A stretch of DNA of 64,000 nt from the NCBI RefSeq assembly GCF_900099895.1, contig NZ_FNDY01000001.1, positions 372,001-436,000 on the forward strand, written 5' to 3'. The notes under the pieces were generated by a model that was not told where the DNA came from, made no database searches, and saw nothing but the letters and a program-made list of their open reading frames with translations. Source of the DNA: Paenibacillus naphthalenovorans (GTDB lineage Bacteria > Bacillota > Bacilli > Paenibacillales > NBRC-103111). Made by a program: the position numbers and the translations under genes. Positions 44,299 through 53,634 of this stretch are shown in pieces; within the stretch, counting starts at the first letter, position 1; each line of letters begins with the position of its first letter.

Positions 44299-44343
44299 AA
44301 AAAACTCCTGTGTCGGGTAATCCAACCGGTACCAGGAGTTTTT
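44299..44343. terminator. Terminator after the lipoprotein gene
   Basis: AAAAAACTCCTG (44299-44310) pairs with CAGGAGTTTTT (44333-44343), with A and T runs on both sides. Confidence 0.85.
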
Positions 44344-44412
44344 AATATCCGAATGGCGATATGTGATTGGCATACATAAAAAACTTTTAATATCAACAGG
44401 ATGGAAACGGGG

Positions 44413-44748
44413 TCACTTGACCCACGTTTCTCCCCACTTCTGCACGGCATCCATTACCGGCTCCAACGCTTTTCCCTTTTCCGTCAGCTGATATTCGATT
44501 CTTACCGGTGTCTCCGGATAAACATTTCGGCTGATCAGGCCGGCCGCCTCCAGCTCCTTGAACCGCTCTGCAAGCATCCGGTCGCTCATGCCGGGGATCA
44601 TCTCGGAGATATCCTTGAAACGGCATGGTCCTTCGAGCAGAGCGCGGATAATCAGACCGCTCCAGCGCTTACCGAGTATTTCGAAAGCAGCTTCGAATTT
44701 AGGGCAAAGCTGCTGCCTGGCACATACAGGTTGCGAGTTTTCTGTCAT
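44413..44748 (-). CDS. HxlR-family transcriptional regulator
   Basis: Winged-helix DNA-binding protein of the HxlR type, 111 residues. The family core is CPKFEAAFEILGKRWSGLII (Cys near residue 15), followed by FKDISEMIPGMSDRMLAERFKELE and a wing ending VRIEYQLTEKG. The Cys is the usual redox or electrophile sensor. AAGAGGTG is six bases before the ATG at 44748, which I prefer to the GTG at 44757. It is divergent from purT with overlapping promoters. Confidence 0.88.
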   Translation of the reverse strand: MTENSQPVCARQQLCPKFEAAFEILGKRWSGLIIRALLEGPCRFKDISEMIPGMSDRMLAERFKELEAAGLISRNVYPETPVRIEYQLTEKGKALEPVMDAVQKWGETWVK

Positions 44749-44788
44749 CGTCTTCACCTCTTCTTGGTTCTATTTTAACATAATTAAC

Positions 44789-44818
44789 TTGACAATTGTA
44801 AGGTTGTTAAAATATAAT
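44789..44818 (+). promoter_or_regulatory. purT promoter with palindrome
   Basis: TTGACA (44789-44794) and TATAAT (44813-44818) are 18 bp apart. ACAATTGT (44792-44799) overlaps the -35 and is a possible HxlR operator. On the minus strand a TTACAA-N18-TAAAAT promoter overlaps it. No purine riboswitch was seen. Confidence 0.65.
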
Positions 44819-44926
44819 CTTAAGCTTTTATGTGCCGGCTTTCTAAAATTTTCTTGAAAAATCATTTCAAGTACAGTATAACTGCGTTAGGCATTAAAAT
44901 GATAAGATTTTGGGAGGAACGTTTAC

Positions 44927-46105
44927 ATGTATGGTGCACCGCTATCTGGACAAGCCAAAAAAATGCTGCTGCTCGGTTCGGGCGAGCTGGGGAAAGAGGT
45001 AGTGATCGAAGCGCAGCGGCTTGGTGTAGAAACGATTGCCGTGGACCGGTATGCCAATGCTCCGGCGATGCAGGCGGCTCATCGGTCTTATGTTATAAAC
45101 ATGCTGGACGGCGAAGAGCTGCGGCGGGTCATCGAGCAGGAGAAGCCGGATCTGATCGTTCCAGAGATCGAGGCGATCGCGACCCCGACGCTGGTGGATT
45201 TGGAGCGGGAAGGATACAAGGTTGTGCCAACGGCAACGGCGGCCAGACTCACGATGGACCGCGAAGGAATCCGCAGACTTGCAGCGGAACAGCTTGGCCT
45301 GCCTACGGCCAAATTTGCCTTTGCCGACAGTTTGGAACAGCTGCGAGCCGCAGTCGCTCAAATTGGCACTCCATGCGTCATTAAACCGATCATGAGCTCC
45401 TCGGGGAAAGGACAAAGCATTTGCCGCACTCCGGATGATGTAGAAGCCTCATGGAATGCCGCGATGGAAGGGGGACGCGCCAAAAAAACGCGTGTCATCG
45501 TGGAGGAATTTATCCATTTTGATTCGGAGATTACCCTGCTCACGGTTCGTTCGGTGTCCGGTACGACGTACTGTGCGCCTATAGGGCACATTCAAAAGGA
45601 CGGCGATTACATCGAATCCTGGCAGCCGCATGCCATGAGCGAAGCGCAGATCCGGGAAGCGCAGCATATAGCAAAATCGATTACCGATGCGCTGGGCGGG
45701 GCAGGGATTTATGGTGTCGAGCTGTTCCTGGCTCCGGATCGTGTCTATTTCAGTGAAGTTAGTCCGCGTCCTCACGATACAGGGATGGTTACCATGGTAA
45801 CGCAGGATTTGTCTGAGTTTGCGCTGCACGTCCGGGCGATTCTCGGTTTTCCTGTTCCGACGATTCGTCTTCTGACGCCAGGAGCCTCCTATACTTTGAA
45901 GGCGGATAGGGAGACGGAAACATTCCGGATCGGAGGGCTTGAGGAAGCCCTGGCGGTTCCGAATTCGCAAGTGCGGATATTTGGGAAACCGGAGACAAAG
46001 AAAGGCCGCCGTATGGCCGTGGCGCTCAGTTCGGCCGATACCGTTGAACAGGCGCGGAAGCAGGCTAAGGAGTCGGCATCGAGCCTGAGGATCGAATACC
46101 AGTGA
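44927..46105 (+). CDS. purT: Formate-dependent GAR transformylase PurT
   Basis: Purine biosynthesis enzyme that makes formyl-GAR from GAR, formate and ATP. The 392-residue ATP-grasp protein has the N-terminal motif [43 protein letters not shown] for ATP and [14 protein letters not shown] near the metal site. Length equals E. coli PurT. It stands away from a pur operon. GGGAGG lies before the ATG with long spacing. Confidence 0.96.
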   Translation: MYGAPLSGQAKKMLLLGSGELGKEVVIEAQRLGVETIAVDRYANAPAMQAAHRSYVINMLDGEELRRVIEQEKPDLIVPEIEAIATPTLVDLEREGYKVVPTATAARLTMDREGIRRLAAEQLGLPTAKFAFADSLEQLRAAVAQIGTPCVIKPIMSSSGKGQSICRTPDDVEASWNAAMEGGRAKKTRVIVEEFIHFDSEITLLTVRSVSGTTYCAPIGHIQKDGDYIESWQPHAMSEAQIREAQHIAKSITDALGGAGIYGVELFLAPDRVYFSEVSPRPHDTGMVTMVTQDLSEFALHVRAILGFPVPTIRLLTPGASYTLKADRETETFRIGGLEEALAVPNSQVRIFGKPETKKGRRMAVALSSADTVEQARKQAKESASSLRIEYQ

Positions 46106-46222
46106 AGGGCCTTTTCATGTGAATGACAGGGCAGGTCGCTTGACGGAGAGTGTTAAAAAACGATATGATTCATATTGCAAACGGATTGCCGCTTTAATAC
46201 ATAAAGGAAAGAGGTGCTGAAG

Positions 46223-46492
46223 ATGGCATATAATCCTCAAGTCGTTGATGCCAAAATCGTCAGTCACAATTCGAAGAACGGGTTATTCGAAATCGTAGCT
46301 CAACTCAAGGACCGGACGGTTTGCCGTCTTATTTACGAACAAGACGTTTCCGGAGGCGCGAAGGTTACTCATATTAACCGTCTGCTCAAAGAGCCTTGCC
46401 CGATTTGCCGTAAAGATTATTTGTGCAACTGCATGGGACGTTTTAAAGAGGATATTTCCTCGCAAGCGTTGAATTTGACAGGCATGCCATAA
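46223..46492 (+). CDS. Small conserved protein with CxxC-CxC motif
   Basis: An 89-residue protein from the ATG at 46223 behind GAAAGAGGTG. The first two thirds look like a small beta domain. The end has CPICRKDYLCNCMGRF, a possible zinc site of four cysteines. I do not know a named family. A structured region with two hairpins follows. Confidence 0.65.
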   Translation: MAYNPQVVDAKIVSHNSKNGLFEIVAQLKDRTVCRLIYEQDVSGGAKVTHINRLLKEPCPICRKDYLCNCMGRFKEDISSQALNLTGMP

Positions 46493-46555
46493 GTACTTCA
46501 TGCCGTCCGCAGACCGTTTGCGGCAGCACCCGTACAAACCATTACCGGACTATAT

Positions 46556-46630
46556 AAACCCATGAGCGCATAGGCTTATGGGTTTTAGTTGTCTGAGCCG
46601 CCTTGCGCATCAACGAGAAAGGCGGCTTTT
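46556..46630 (+). terminator. Double hairpin after the CxxC protein gene
   Basis: AAACCCAT/ATGGGTTT (46556-46563, 46578-46585) is followed by GCCGCCTT/AAGGCGGC (46597-46604, 46619-46626) and TTTT. Confidence 0.6.
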
Positions 46631-46718
46631 CTCGTTGAGACGTCGGCAAAGAGCTTTTTCTTTTAAGAGCAATTATGGTAAAATAAAGGGATAAACAAAT
46701 CAGGAAGGATGGGGTTCG

Positions 46719-47222
46719 ATGCGAATCGGCGTCGTCTCGGACACACACATGTTCAGAAGGTCCCAATCACTGCCTCAAGATTTGGTAGAAGGTCTTCGGG
46801 GAGTGGACATGATCCTTCATACGGGCGACTGGATTGATGAAGAGGTGGTTGATCTCTTCGCCGACCTGGCTCCGATAGACGGCGTTGCCGGTAACAATGA
46901 CGGACCCGCAATCGTCCGCAGATTCGGCCGCCGAAAGGTGCTGGAGCTGGCGGGTTACCGGATTGGCTTGATTCACGGCGATGGAGGTCGTTCAACCCCG
47001 GATACGGCTTTTCAAGCTTTTTGGGATTCGGATGGTAAGGGGACCGTTGATATTATTCTGTTCGGACATTCGCATACGCCCTATTTGGAAAGAAAAGACG
47101 GAATACTACTGTTCAATCCCGGTTCGCCAACCGATAAACGCCGGCAGCCCCGTTATTCCTTTGGCATTCTTCGCCTTGGCGCGGATGTGGAAGCCGAACA
47201 TCATTATTACGATCATAAATAA
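46719..47222 (+). CDS. YfcE-type metallophosphoesterase
   Basis: A 167-residue calcineurin-fold phosphodiesterase. Metal ligands are in GVVSDTHMF (Asp, His), HTGDWID (Asp), AGNNDGP (Asn), LIHGDGG (His) and FGHSHTPYL (two His). It matches the MJ0936/YfcE group; the natural substrate is unknown. It starts at ATG with GGAAGG upstream and lies 23 bp before ytxJ. Confidence 0.9.
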   Translation: MRIGVVSDTHMFRRSQSLPQDLVEGLRGVDMILHTGDWIDEEVVDLFADLAPIDGVAGNNDGPAIVRRFGRRKVLELAGYRIGLIHGDGGRSTPDTAFQAFWDSDGKGTVDIILFGHSHTPYLERKDGILLFNPGSPTDKRRQPRYSFGILRLGADVEAEHHYYDHK

Positions 47223-47245
47223 AGAAATGAAAGGAAGCGGAACAC

Positions 47246-47587
47246 ATGGCACATTGGAAAGAGATTACGACGAACGAGGAATGGAACACCATTTTTGAAG
47301 GTACCACTTCGAAGCCGGTTGTGGTGCTGAAGCATAGCACGGCTTGTCCGGTCAGCGCCAACGCTTTGGAGGAATTTGAAGGCTATCTGAGCAAAAACCC
47401 GAATACCGATGTCGATTACATCCTTGTCAAAGTGATTGAATCCCGTCCGGTATCCAATCAAATCGCTGAGGATACGGGGATCAAGCATGCGTCTCCGCAA
47501 ATTTTATATATCAAAAATAAAGAAACGGTCTGGAACACCTCCCATTGGTCTATCACCAAGCAGCATATGAGTGCCGTTCTGAATTAA
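47246..47587 (+). CDS. ytxJ: Bacilliredoxin-like protein YtxJ
   Basis: Monothiol thioredoxin-fold protein of the YtxJ family, 113 residues. The active-site Cys is in LKHSTACPVSANALEEF near residue 34, and the cis-Pro is in ASPQILYIKN. It reduces mixed disulfides with bacillithiol in Bacillus, which implies that this organism makes bacillithiol. RBS AAAGGAAG precedes the ATG. It is probably cotranscribed with the phosphoesterase. Confidence 0.93.
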   Translation: MAHWKEITTNEEWNTIFEGTTSKPVVVLKHSTACPVSANALEEFEGYLSKNPNTDVDYILVKVIESRPVSNQIAEDTGIKHASPQILYIKNKETVWNTSHWSITKQHMSAVLN

Positions 47588-47620
47588 TGCGCACCGAAAC
47601 AAGCAAAGGAGAGGGATCGA

Positions 47621-48424
47621 ATGAGTGTGAAGCCGTTTTCGTTTTTTTCAGGCGCGTTGTACTCGAGAAAAGTTTGTCATGTCTACCTTCCTGCAAGCTA
47701 CGAGCAGTCCGAGGAAACGCGGTATCCCGTTATTTATTTGCTTCATGGGCTGAATGGCGATGAAACCAGCTGGATCGTCAAGGGTAATGCGGAAGCTACG
47801 CTTGATGATATGATCTCCTCCGGAGCGCTCCGGGAAAGCATCGTAGTGATGATTAGCGACGGTGGATACGGGCACGGAACGTTCTATGTAAACTGGTATG
47901 ACGGCAGCGGACGGTTCGAGGATTATGTACTGTACGACGTGATTCCCGCCATCGACCGGGAGTTTCGGACCATCGCTGACCGTACGCAAAGAGCGGTGTG
48001 CGGATTATCCATGGGCGGTTACGGCGCTTTCGTGCTCGCGCTGCGAAATCCGGACGTATTCGGTGCGGCAGCCAGCATATCCGGGGCGCTCATGTCTGCG
48101 AATTTGATGACCGAGCAAATGCTTCGTTCCGAGGTTGTCCGGATGACCGGTCCGGTGCATGGGTCCTACGTAAAGGAGCTTGACCTGCACGTGCTTGCAT
48201 CGCGGCGCGTCCGGGAGAAAAATCGGCCGGCGCTGCATTTTAACTGCGGCTTTTCCGATTACTTATATCCTTTGAACTCCGCTTACAAGGCGCTGCTGGA
48301 TCAGCTTGGATATGAGCATGAGTATATGGAGTTTGAGGGAGATCACAATTGGGACTATTTCGGAGGGCATTTGCCCGAAGCGCTGAGCTTCATCGAACGA
48401 AGCTTTCCTTCAACCCAAACCTGA
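47621..48424 (+). CDS. Esterase (alpha/beta hydrolase, esterase D type)
   Basis: A 267-residue serine esterase. The nucleophile elbow is CGLSMGGYGAF (Ser near residue 128). The oxyanion region has LLHGLNGDETSW near residue 43, Asp is in NCGFSDYLYP, and the catalytic His is in EGDHNWDYFGGHL. It resembles S-formylglutathione hydrolase and mycolyl-transferase-type esterases, without a signal peptide. GGAGAGGG precedes the ATG. A strong terminator follows. Confidence 0.9.
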   Translation: MSVKPFSFFSGALYSRKVCHVYLPASYEQSEETRYPVIYLLHGLNGDETSWIVKGNAEATLDDMISSGALRESIVVMISDGGYGHGTFYVNWYDGSGRFEDYVLYDVIPAIDREFRTIADRTQRAVCGLSMGGYGAFVLALRNPDVFGAAASISGALMSANLMTEQMLRSEVVRMTGPVHGSYVKELDLHVLASRRVREKNRPALHFNCGFSDYLYPLNSAYKALLDQLGYEHEYMEFEGDHNWDYFGGHLPEALSFIERSFPSTQT

Positions 48425-49035
48425 CCCTCAAACAGAAAGCCCGCTGCCTGGAACTCTGGCTGGTTCCCAGGCAAGCGGGCCTTTTTTTGTTTTTTTGAGC
48501 GAGGTGTGATTCCCGGACCGGGTAGGCCCCTTCGGGTTCTTCTTGATCCAGGGGATGAGATCCATCGGAGAACCGGCGGGATACCGCCCTGAGAAACTAA
48601 CGCTTTTTTGGCGGGGAGGGCTTCGGATAAACGGTGCATAAACTCCAAGAACTGTTGTCTTTCAGCTTCGCTGAACTGCTCGAACGGTTCGGATAAGGTT
48701 TGCGCCCACAATGTTTCGGTTTGGCGAATCACACGTTTGCCTTCCTCCGTCAGCTTCACCCATCTCACACGGGCATCCGGCTCGCTGCTTTCCCGGTAGG
48801 CCAAACCCGCTTTTTCGAGACGGTCCACCATTTGCGACATCGTACTGGAGCGAACGTCCAGATGACCGGCCAACTGCCCGATCGTTTAGGCTCCGTTCCG
48901 GTAAAGATTTCGCATCAGCAGCCATTGTACACGGGTCAGGGAGGTTTCCTGCTGATCGAACGTTTGGGAGCGTAAATGGCGGTTTATGGTTTGCAAATAC
49001 ATGACAAAATGCTCGAGCGCTTCTTTGGATTCCAT
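48355..49035 (-). pseudogene. MarR-family regulator broken by an in-frame stop
   Basis: From the ATG at 49033-49035 the frame encodes a MarR-type winged helix, beginning MESKEALEHFVMYLQ. Codon 50 is TAA (48886-48888), before TIGQLAGHLDVRSST and MSQMVDRLEKAGLAYRESSE, the recognition helix and wing. One base change (TTA to TAA) would explain it. After the MarR fold ends near residue 145 the frame runs on across the esterase terminator and into the esterase end. The natural C-terminus may therefore also be lost. Confidence 0.8.
48439..48488 (+). terminator. Terminator after the esterase
   Basis: GCCCGC and TGCCTGGAAC (48439-48455) pair with GTTCCCAGGCA and GCGGGC (48463-48480), then seven Ts. 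Confidence 0.9.
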
Positions 49036-49174
49036 CTTTTCACCTTATCTGTATGATATGGCGAAACGAAATCATGCAGCAAGAACGATTCGTCTTGACT
49101 TTTCTTTGTTCGAGCTTACATTTTGATATATAATGAGTCTCATAGCAAATTTTACGATTGAGCGGAGGAAAAGC

Positions 49175-50083
49175 ATGAAAGTGGCCATTGCAGGGGGAAC
49201 AGGCTTTATAGGAAAACACCTGACCCAATATTTTTTAGATAAAAAGACAACCGTCTTACTCATCTCCAGGCAAAAGCACAAATCCGAGCATCCGCTAATC
49301 CGCAATATCACATGGGAAGAACTGGAAAAAAACGTAAAACCTCTCGAAGGGGTCGATGCGATCGTCAATTTGGCGGGTGAAACCATTAACCAACGGTGGA
49401 CGCCAAAGGCCAAGGAGCGCATCCTGCAATCGCGGTTGGATTCCGTCGAGCGGGTACGAAGCATCATCGAACGTATGGAAAACAAACCGGTGCTGATCAA
49501 TGCCTCGGCCGTAGGGATCTATGGCAGCTCGGAAAATGCCAGCTTTACGGAAGAAAGCGATCTTAACGTAAATGATTTCCTGTCCAATGTTGCGGATAAA
49601 TGGGAAGCCGCGGCGGAGTTGATTCCGGATATTCGCGTTGTTCTTCTGCGGATCGGAGTGGTGCTCGCCAAGGACGGAGGGGCATTTCCGAAAATGAGCC
49701 TCCCTTTCAAGTTCGGCTTAGGCGGCCGTATCGGCAGCGGCAAGCAGCTGCTGTCCTGGATTCATATTCGTGATCTCGTCCGACTGATCGAATTCTGTAT
49801 TGAAAAGGAAGACATCGAAGGACCGGTGAATGCCACGGCGCCGCAGCCTGTTACCAATGACGAGTTCGGAAGACAGCTGGCCAAATTCATGAATAAGCCG
49901 TATGGATTTCCGCTTCCTTCCTTCGTGTTGAAGCTCATGTTTGGAGAAATGTCGATGCTGCTGCTGGAAGGACAAAGGGTTATTCCGGATGTGGCGATTA
50001 ACCAAGGGTTTCAATTTCATTTCCCGGTGCTTGAGATGGCGTTAAAGGATCTGTTGGATCCAGAGATCAAGGCGGTGAAGTAA
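49175..50083 (+). CDS. TIGR01777-type epimerase (SDR superfamily)
   Basis: A 302-residue NAD(P)-binding protein of the extended SDR group (YfcH/SDR39U1). The Rossmann motif is VAIAGGTGFIGKHLTQYF, then NLAGETINQRW and the active-site segment SAVGIYGSS with Ser and Tyr. The C-terminal DUF1731 part begins near PSFVLKLMFGEM. The reaction is unknown, though family members are often close to cell division or repair genes. RBS GCGGAGG precedes the ATG. Confidence 0.9.
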   Translation: MKVAIAGGTGFIGKHLTQYFLDKKTTVLLISRQKHKSEHPLIRNITWEELEKNVKPLEGVDAIVNLAGETINQRWTPKAKERILQSRLDSVERVRSIIERMENKPVLINASAVGIYGSSENASFTEESDLNVNDFLSNVADKWEAAAELIPDIRVVLLRIGVVLAKDGGAFPKMSLPFKFGLGGRIGSGKQLLSWIHIRDLVRLIEFCIEKEDIEGPVNATAPQPVTNDEFGRQLAKFMNKPYGFPLPSFVLKLMFGEMSMLLLEGQRVIPDVAINQGFQFHFPVLEMALKDLLDPEIKAVK

Positions 50084-50089
50084 AGGATT

Positions 50090-50389
50090 ATGATTGCTTA
50101 TGGGGGTACAGAGCTGAAAGAGCTGCGATTTGAGCGGATGGAAGCCCGCATCGAACCGAGAGATGAGCAATGGATCGATGTCGAGGTGCGCTTCCGGTTG
50201 GCCGACGGAGCAGTGCCGCCGGAAGGAATTGAAGAGCTCAGCGCATTGCTCGTTTGTACGCATGACGGCGAGATCTTTGATATCGTGCCGCAGGACGAAG
50301 GGCGGGATTGCGAGTTTCGCTTCACGGAATCGGAGAAGCAGCAGCTTAGGTCGTTCTATGAGCGGGAGGTAAGGCATCGGATCGGTTAA
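50090..50389 (+). CDS. Small hypothetical protein
   Basis: An acidic and basic mixed 99-residue protein (RFERMEARIEPRDEQWIDVE, then EGRDCEFRFTESEKQQL). No membrane segment or known motif is seen. AAAGGA precedes the ATG, 6 bp after the epimerase stop, so the two are probably cotranscribed. It ends before a strong terminator. Confidence 0.6.
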   Translation: MIAYGGTELKELRFERMEARIEPRDEQWIDVEVRFRLADGAVPPEGIEELSALLVCTHDGEIFDIVPQDEGRDCEFRFTESEKQQLRSFYEREVRHRIG

Positions 50390-50421
50390 GCGGATCGGGG
50401 ATGAAAACGTTTGGACCAAGT

Positions 50422-50457
50422 AAAAAGGGTTGTCATTGAGCTGACAACCCTTTTTTT
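50422..50457. terminator. Convergent terminator before topB
   Basis: AAAAAGGGTTGTCA (50422-50435) pairs with TGACAACCCTTTTT (50442-50455), with U-runs on both strands. topB converges here from the right. Confidence 0.9.
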
Positions 50458-50491
50458 CATCCTGCATTGGAGAGAAATTTGTGCTCCGCCG

Positions 50492-52642
50492 CTATTCCTG
50501 TTTTTTCTGCAGTGCGGCCCTGAACGCTTCTTCGAGGCTGGAGGTCAGCTCCACATTGTCACTATACTGCTTGGCTAACTGCGCTTGCTGGCGCTTCGCC
50601 GCGCGCCCGCCTTTGCTGCCCGATTCGCCAAGCATCTCTATAACGTTGCATGGACGGCACTGGGCATATTTGCCCGCTTTCCCCATATGAATTTCCATCT
50701 TTTTGCGGCATTGAGGGCAGCGTTTATTGGATAACGGCACCTCGGCTGCGCGCTTGTAAGAGCATTCCCGGCTGCTGCAAACCAGCATCTTTCCGCGTTT
50801 GCCCTTGATCTCCTGGAGCGGGTTGCCGCAATCAGGACAGCGGGAGCTCGTCAAATTGTGAGGCTTGTATTCCGCTGCGCTTGCTTTAACCTGATTCACG
50901 ATGGCTTGCGTTTGTTTACGGATGCTTTCCATGAAGGCATCGGCGTCGCCTTTTCCTTTGGATATCCGCTCCAGTTCCTGCTCCCATGCGGCAGTAAGCT
51001 CATGGGAGCGAAGCTCGGGCACGACAAGCTCGATCAATTGAACGCCTTTGCCGGTAGGCTGCAGCGTGTTCATCCGCCGTTCGATCGTATCGGTCTGCAG
51101 AAGCTTCTCTATAATGTCCGCCCGTGTGGCCGGTGTCCCGAGGTTGTGCTTCTCCATGTGCGACAGCAAAGCTGCTTCCGTATAACGGCTTGGCGGTTTG
51201 GTCGTCTGCTTCTGTAAGCTCAGCCGGATCTCTTTCAGTTCCAGGCCTTCTTGAAGCGGTGGAAGCGATTGGCGGGAAGAAGTGTCATCCTCCGCAGCAT
51301 CTTCCACTTCATCGTCAGCAGCCATTGAATCGGCTTCATACAGCGTTTTCCAGCCCGCTTCACGTGTAATCCGGCCCTTGGCATGAAAGCTTTCACCGCC
51401 GATATCAACGGTAACGGACGTTTCGTCATACCGGAAGGCAGGGTAAAACAGCGCGATAAACCGGCGTACGATCATGTCATAAAGCTTTCGCTCATCTGCG
51501 GTCAAGCTTTGCAGCTGCGGGCGCTCATCGGTAGGGATGATCGCATGGTGGTCGGATACTTTGCTGTCGTCTACTATGCGCTTCGTTACCGGCAGCGGCT
51601 TGTTCCCCAGCGGTTTGACCCAGGCAGCGTAAGGCGGTAGCTGCAGCGCCTTAAGCCGATCCGGCAGCGTGGATACCATATCCGATGAAAGGTACCGGGA
51701 ATCGGTTCTCGGGTAGGTGACCAGCTTGTGCTGCTCGTACAACCGCTGAAGCACATTCGATGTCTGCTTGGCCGTAAATCCGAATCTCTTGTTCGCATCA
51801 CGCTGCAGTTCCGTCAAATCGTAAGCGAGCGGATGGGGCTCGGTTTTCTCCGTTACCTTCAACCGGGATATTTTGGCGGAACGAACGGTGTTCAGACGAT
51901 TCAGCAGCGCGTCGGCCGCCGATTTGTCGAACAGGCGCCCGTCCGGCTGCGATTGGCTTCGCCACACGGCTTGGAATGAGCCGAACTGTGCGCGCAGCAT
52001 CCAATAATCTTTGGCCTGGAACGCTTTAATCTGCCGTTCGCGATCCATCAGAGCCGCCAGCGTAGGCGTTTGCACCCGTCCGGCGGCCAGCTGTGCGTTA
52101 TGCTTGCAGGTTAATGCGCGCGTAATATTGAGTCCGATCAGCCAATCGGCTTCCGCGCGGCATACCGCAGAACGGTAGAGCGGATCGTAGGAGGGACCCG
52201 GCTTGAGCGAAGCGAATCCTTCGCGGATAGCCTTATCCGTCTGCGACGAGATCCAGAGCCGCTTGAACGGTTTTCTCCAGCGGATCATCTCCATGATCCA
52301 TCGGGCCACCAATTCGCCCTCGCGTCCTGCGTCTGTAGCAATGATCAGCTCTTTCAGATCGCTGCGGCCGGCCAATTGGGCGATGGCTTTGAATTGAGGC
52401 GCCGTCTCCCGAATGACCTTCAGCTTCATGCGCTTCGGAAGCAGCGGAAGATCTTCAAGGTTCCAGCTTTTGTACTTTGGGTCGTATTCCTCCGGCTCGG
52501 CAAGCGTGACCAAATGTCCCAATGCCCAAGTGACTACATAGGAGGGACCTTCTATATAGTGCTTATGCTTCTGTGTACAGCCGAGCACACGGGCGATTTC
52601 TTTGGCCACGCTTGGCTTCTCCGCAAGAACTAATGATTTCAT
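50492..52642 (-). CDS. topB: DNA topoisomerase III
   Basis: Type IA topoisomerase that decatenates DNA, 716 residues. The Toprim domain opens with SLVLAEKPSVAKEIARVLG and contains IATDAGREGELVARWIM. The active-site Tyr is in HKLVTYPRTDSRYLSSDM near residue 314. The C-terminus carries two zinc ribbons, CPDC...C-x4-C near residue 615 and CPQC...CRPC near residue 655, and a basic tail. Length agrees with B. subtilis TopB. The start has AAAGGAG. It is probably monocistronic. Confidence 0.95.
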   Translation of the reverse strand: MKSLVLAEKPSVAKEIARVLGCTQKHKHYIEGPSYVVTWALGHLVTLAEPEEYDPKYKSWNLEDLPLLPKRMKLKVIRETAPQFKAIAQLAGRSDLKELIIATDAGREGELVARWIMEMIRWRKPFKRLWISSQTDKAIREGFASLKPGPSYDPLYRSAVCRAEADWLIGLNITRALTCKHNAQLAAGRVQTPTLAALMDRERQIKAFQAKDYWMLRAQFGSFQAVWRSQSQPDGRLFDKSAADALLNRLNTVRSAKISRLKVTEKTEPHPLAYDLTELQRDANKRFGFTAKQTSNVLQRLYEQHKLVTYPRTDSRYLSSDMVSTLPDRLKALQLPPYAAWVKPLGNKPLPVTKRIVDDSKVSDHHAIIPTDERPQLQSLTADERKLYDMIVRRFIALFYPAFRYDETSVTVDIGGESFHAKGRITREAGWKTLYEADSMAADDEVEDAAEDDTSSRQSLPPLQEGLELKEIRLSLQKQTTKPPSRYTEAALLSHMEKHNLGTPATRADIIEKLLQTDTIERRMNTLQPTGKGVQLIELVVPELRSHELTAAWEQELERISKGKGDADAFMESIRKQTQAIVNQVKASAAEYKPHNLTSSRCPDCGNPLQEIKGKRGKMLVCSSRECSYKRAAEVPLSNKRCPQCRKKMEIHMGKAGKYAQCRPCNVIEMLGESGSKGGRAAKRQQAQLAKQYSDNVELTSSLEEAFRAALQKKQE

Positions 52643-52694
52643 AAATGCTCCTTTCCGTTATCCGCTCACAAAAAACTGCCTTCCTCGAATCCTC

Positions 52695-52722
52695 AGTATA
52701 CAACAGTTGTTCCCTCCGATAA
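52695..52722 (-). promoter_or_regulatory. topB promoter
   Basis: On the minus strand TTATCG (52717-52722) and TATACT (52695-52700) are 16 bp apart. The spacer contains most of the small palindrome ACAACTGTTGT. Confidence 0.45.
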
Positions 52723-52923
52723 AGCCTGCGGAATTTCGTCGGATCATGTCAAACTGTTCATGAACCATGGATGAAATAGCTGACGCTTGGATTTTCGGCC
52801 AGTTGTGGCGGTACTCCCTGGAAATGAGAGTTCACTTGAAAGACACATCGTAGTTTTCTGCCGCTGATGATGGTATAATGATCGAACAAACGCCACCATC
52901 TGGAAGTGAGTGAATCCGGCTGC

Positions 52924-53634
52924 ATGAATGTGAAGGAACTATTCGGAAATATGGACATTCATTTGTTCGACCAGCTGCTCAAAGGCCGGATCGTCCCGGG
53001 CATGCGCATTCTTGATGCGGGCTGCGGAGAGGGACGCAATCTGGTCTATTTCCTGCAGGAAGACTATGACGTATTCGCCGTGGACCGGTCGGAGCAGGCG
53101 ATTCGCAAGGTTCGCGAGCTGGCCCTGGAACTGAATAACGAGCTGCCGCCGGATCAGTTTCGTGTGGAATCGGTAGAGAAGCTGAGTTTCGCCAACGGTA
53201 CGTTTGATGTCGTGATTTCCTGTGCCGTGCTGCATTTTGCGGAAGACGAACGTCACTTCCAGCGGATGGTCTCGGAGATGTGGCGTGTGCTCAAACCGGG
53301 CGGTTTATTTTTTGCGCGTCTGGCCTCCACGATCGGAATGGAGAATCAGGTCCGTCCGCTCGGTGGGAATCGCTTTGAGCTGCCCGACGGCAGCGAAAGG
53401 TATCTGGTAGACGCCGGAGCGCTTCACCGCATGGCGGAGAAATTGCACGGCCAGTTCGTGGATCCGATCAAGACCGTACAGGTGGAAGGGCAGCGATCCA
53501 TGACCGTCTGGTGCATGAAAAAACCGCACATATTGTTTTTCGACCCGATTCAGGATATCCTTGAAGGAACAACAGAAGAGGAGCCCGGTTCAGACGGGTC
53601 CATAATGGACATAACGGAAAGGAGAACAACATGA
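52924..53634 (+). CDS. Class I SAM-dependent methyltransferase
   Basis: A 236-residue methyltransferase. SAM motifs are RILDAGCGEGRNLVYFL (about residue 28), VFAVDRSEQAI and VISCAVLHFAED, followed by VLKPGGLFFARL. The substrate is unknown. An extended -10 TGGTATAAT lies at about 52871-52879. The ATG at 52924 is preferred because GGAAGTGAG precedes it; the GTG at 52906 is possible. The start of the amidase gene overlaps its stop (ATGA). Confidence 0.85.
   Translation: MNVKELFGNMDIHLFDQLLKGRIVPGMRILDAGCGEGRNLVYFLQEDYDVFAVDRSEQAIRKVRELALELNNELPPDQFRVESVEKLSFANGTFDVVISCAVLHFAEDERHFQRMVSEMWRVLKPGGLFFARLASTIGMENQVRPLGGNRFELPDGSERYLVDAGALHRMAEKLHGQFVDPIKTVQVEGQRSMTVWCMKKPHILFFDPIQDILEGTTEEEPGSDGSIMDITERRTT

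Noticed and set aside
44789-44926. Purine riboswitch before purT
   Set aside because: The conserved junction and loop sequences of the purine riboswitch are absent; only a promoter and a small palindrome are seen.
52695-52722. LexA box in the topB promoter
   Set aside because: The palindrome there differs at four positions from the SOS consensus, too weak to call.
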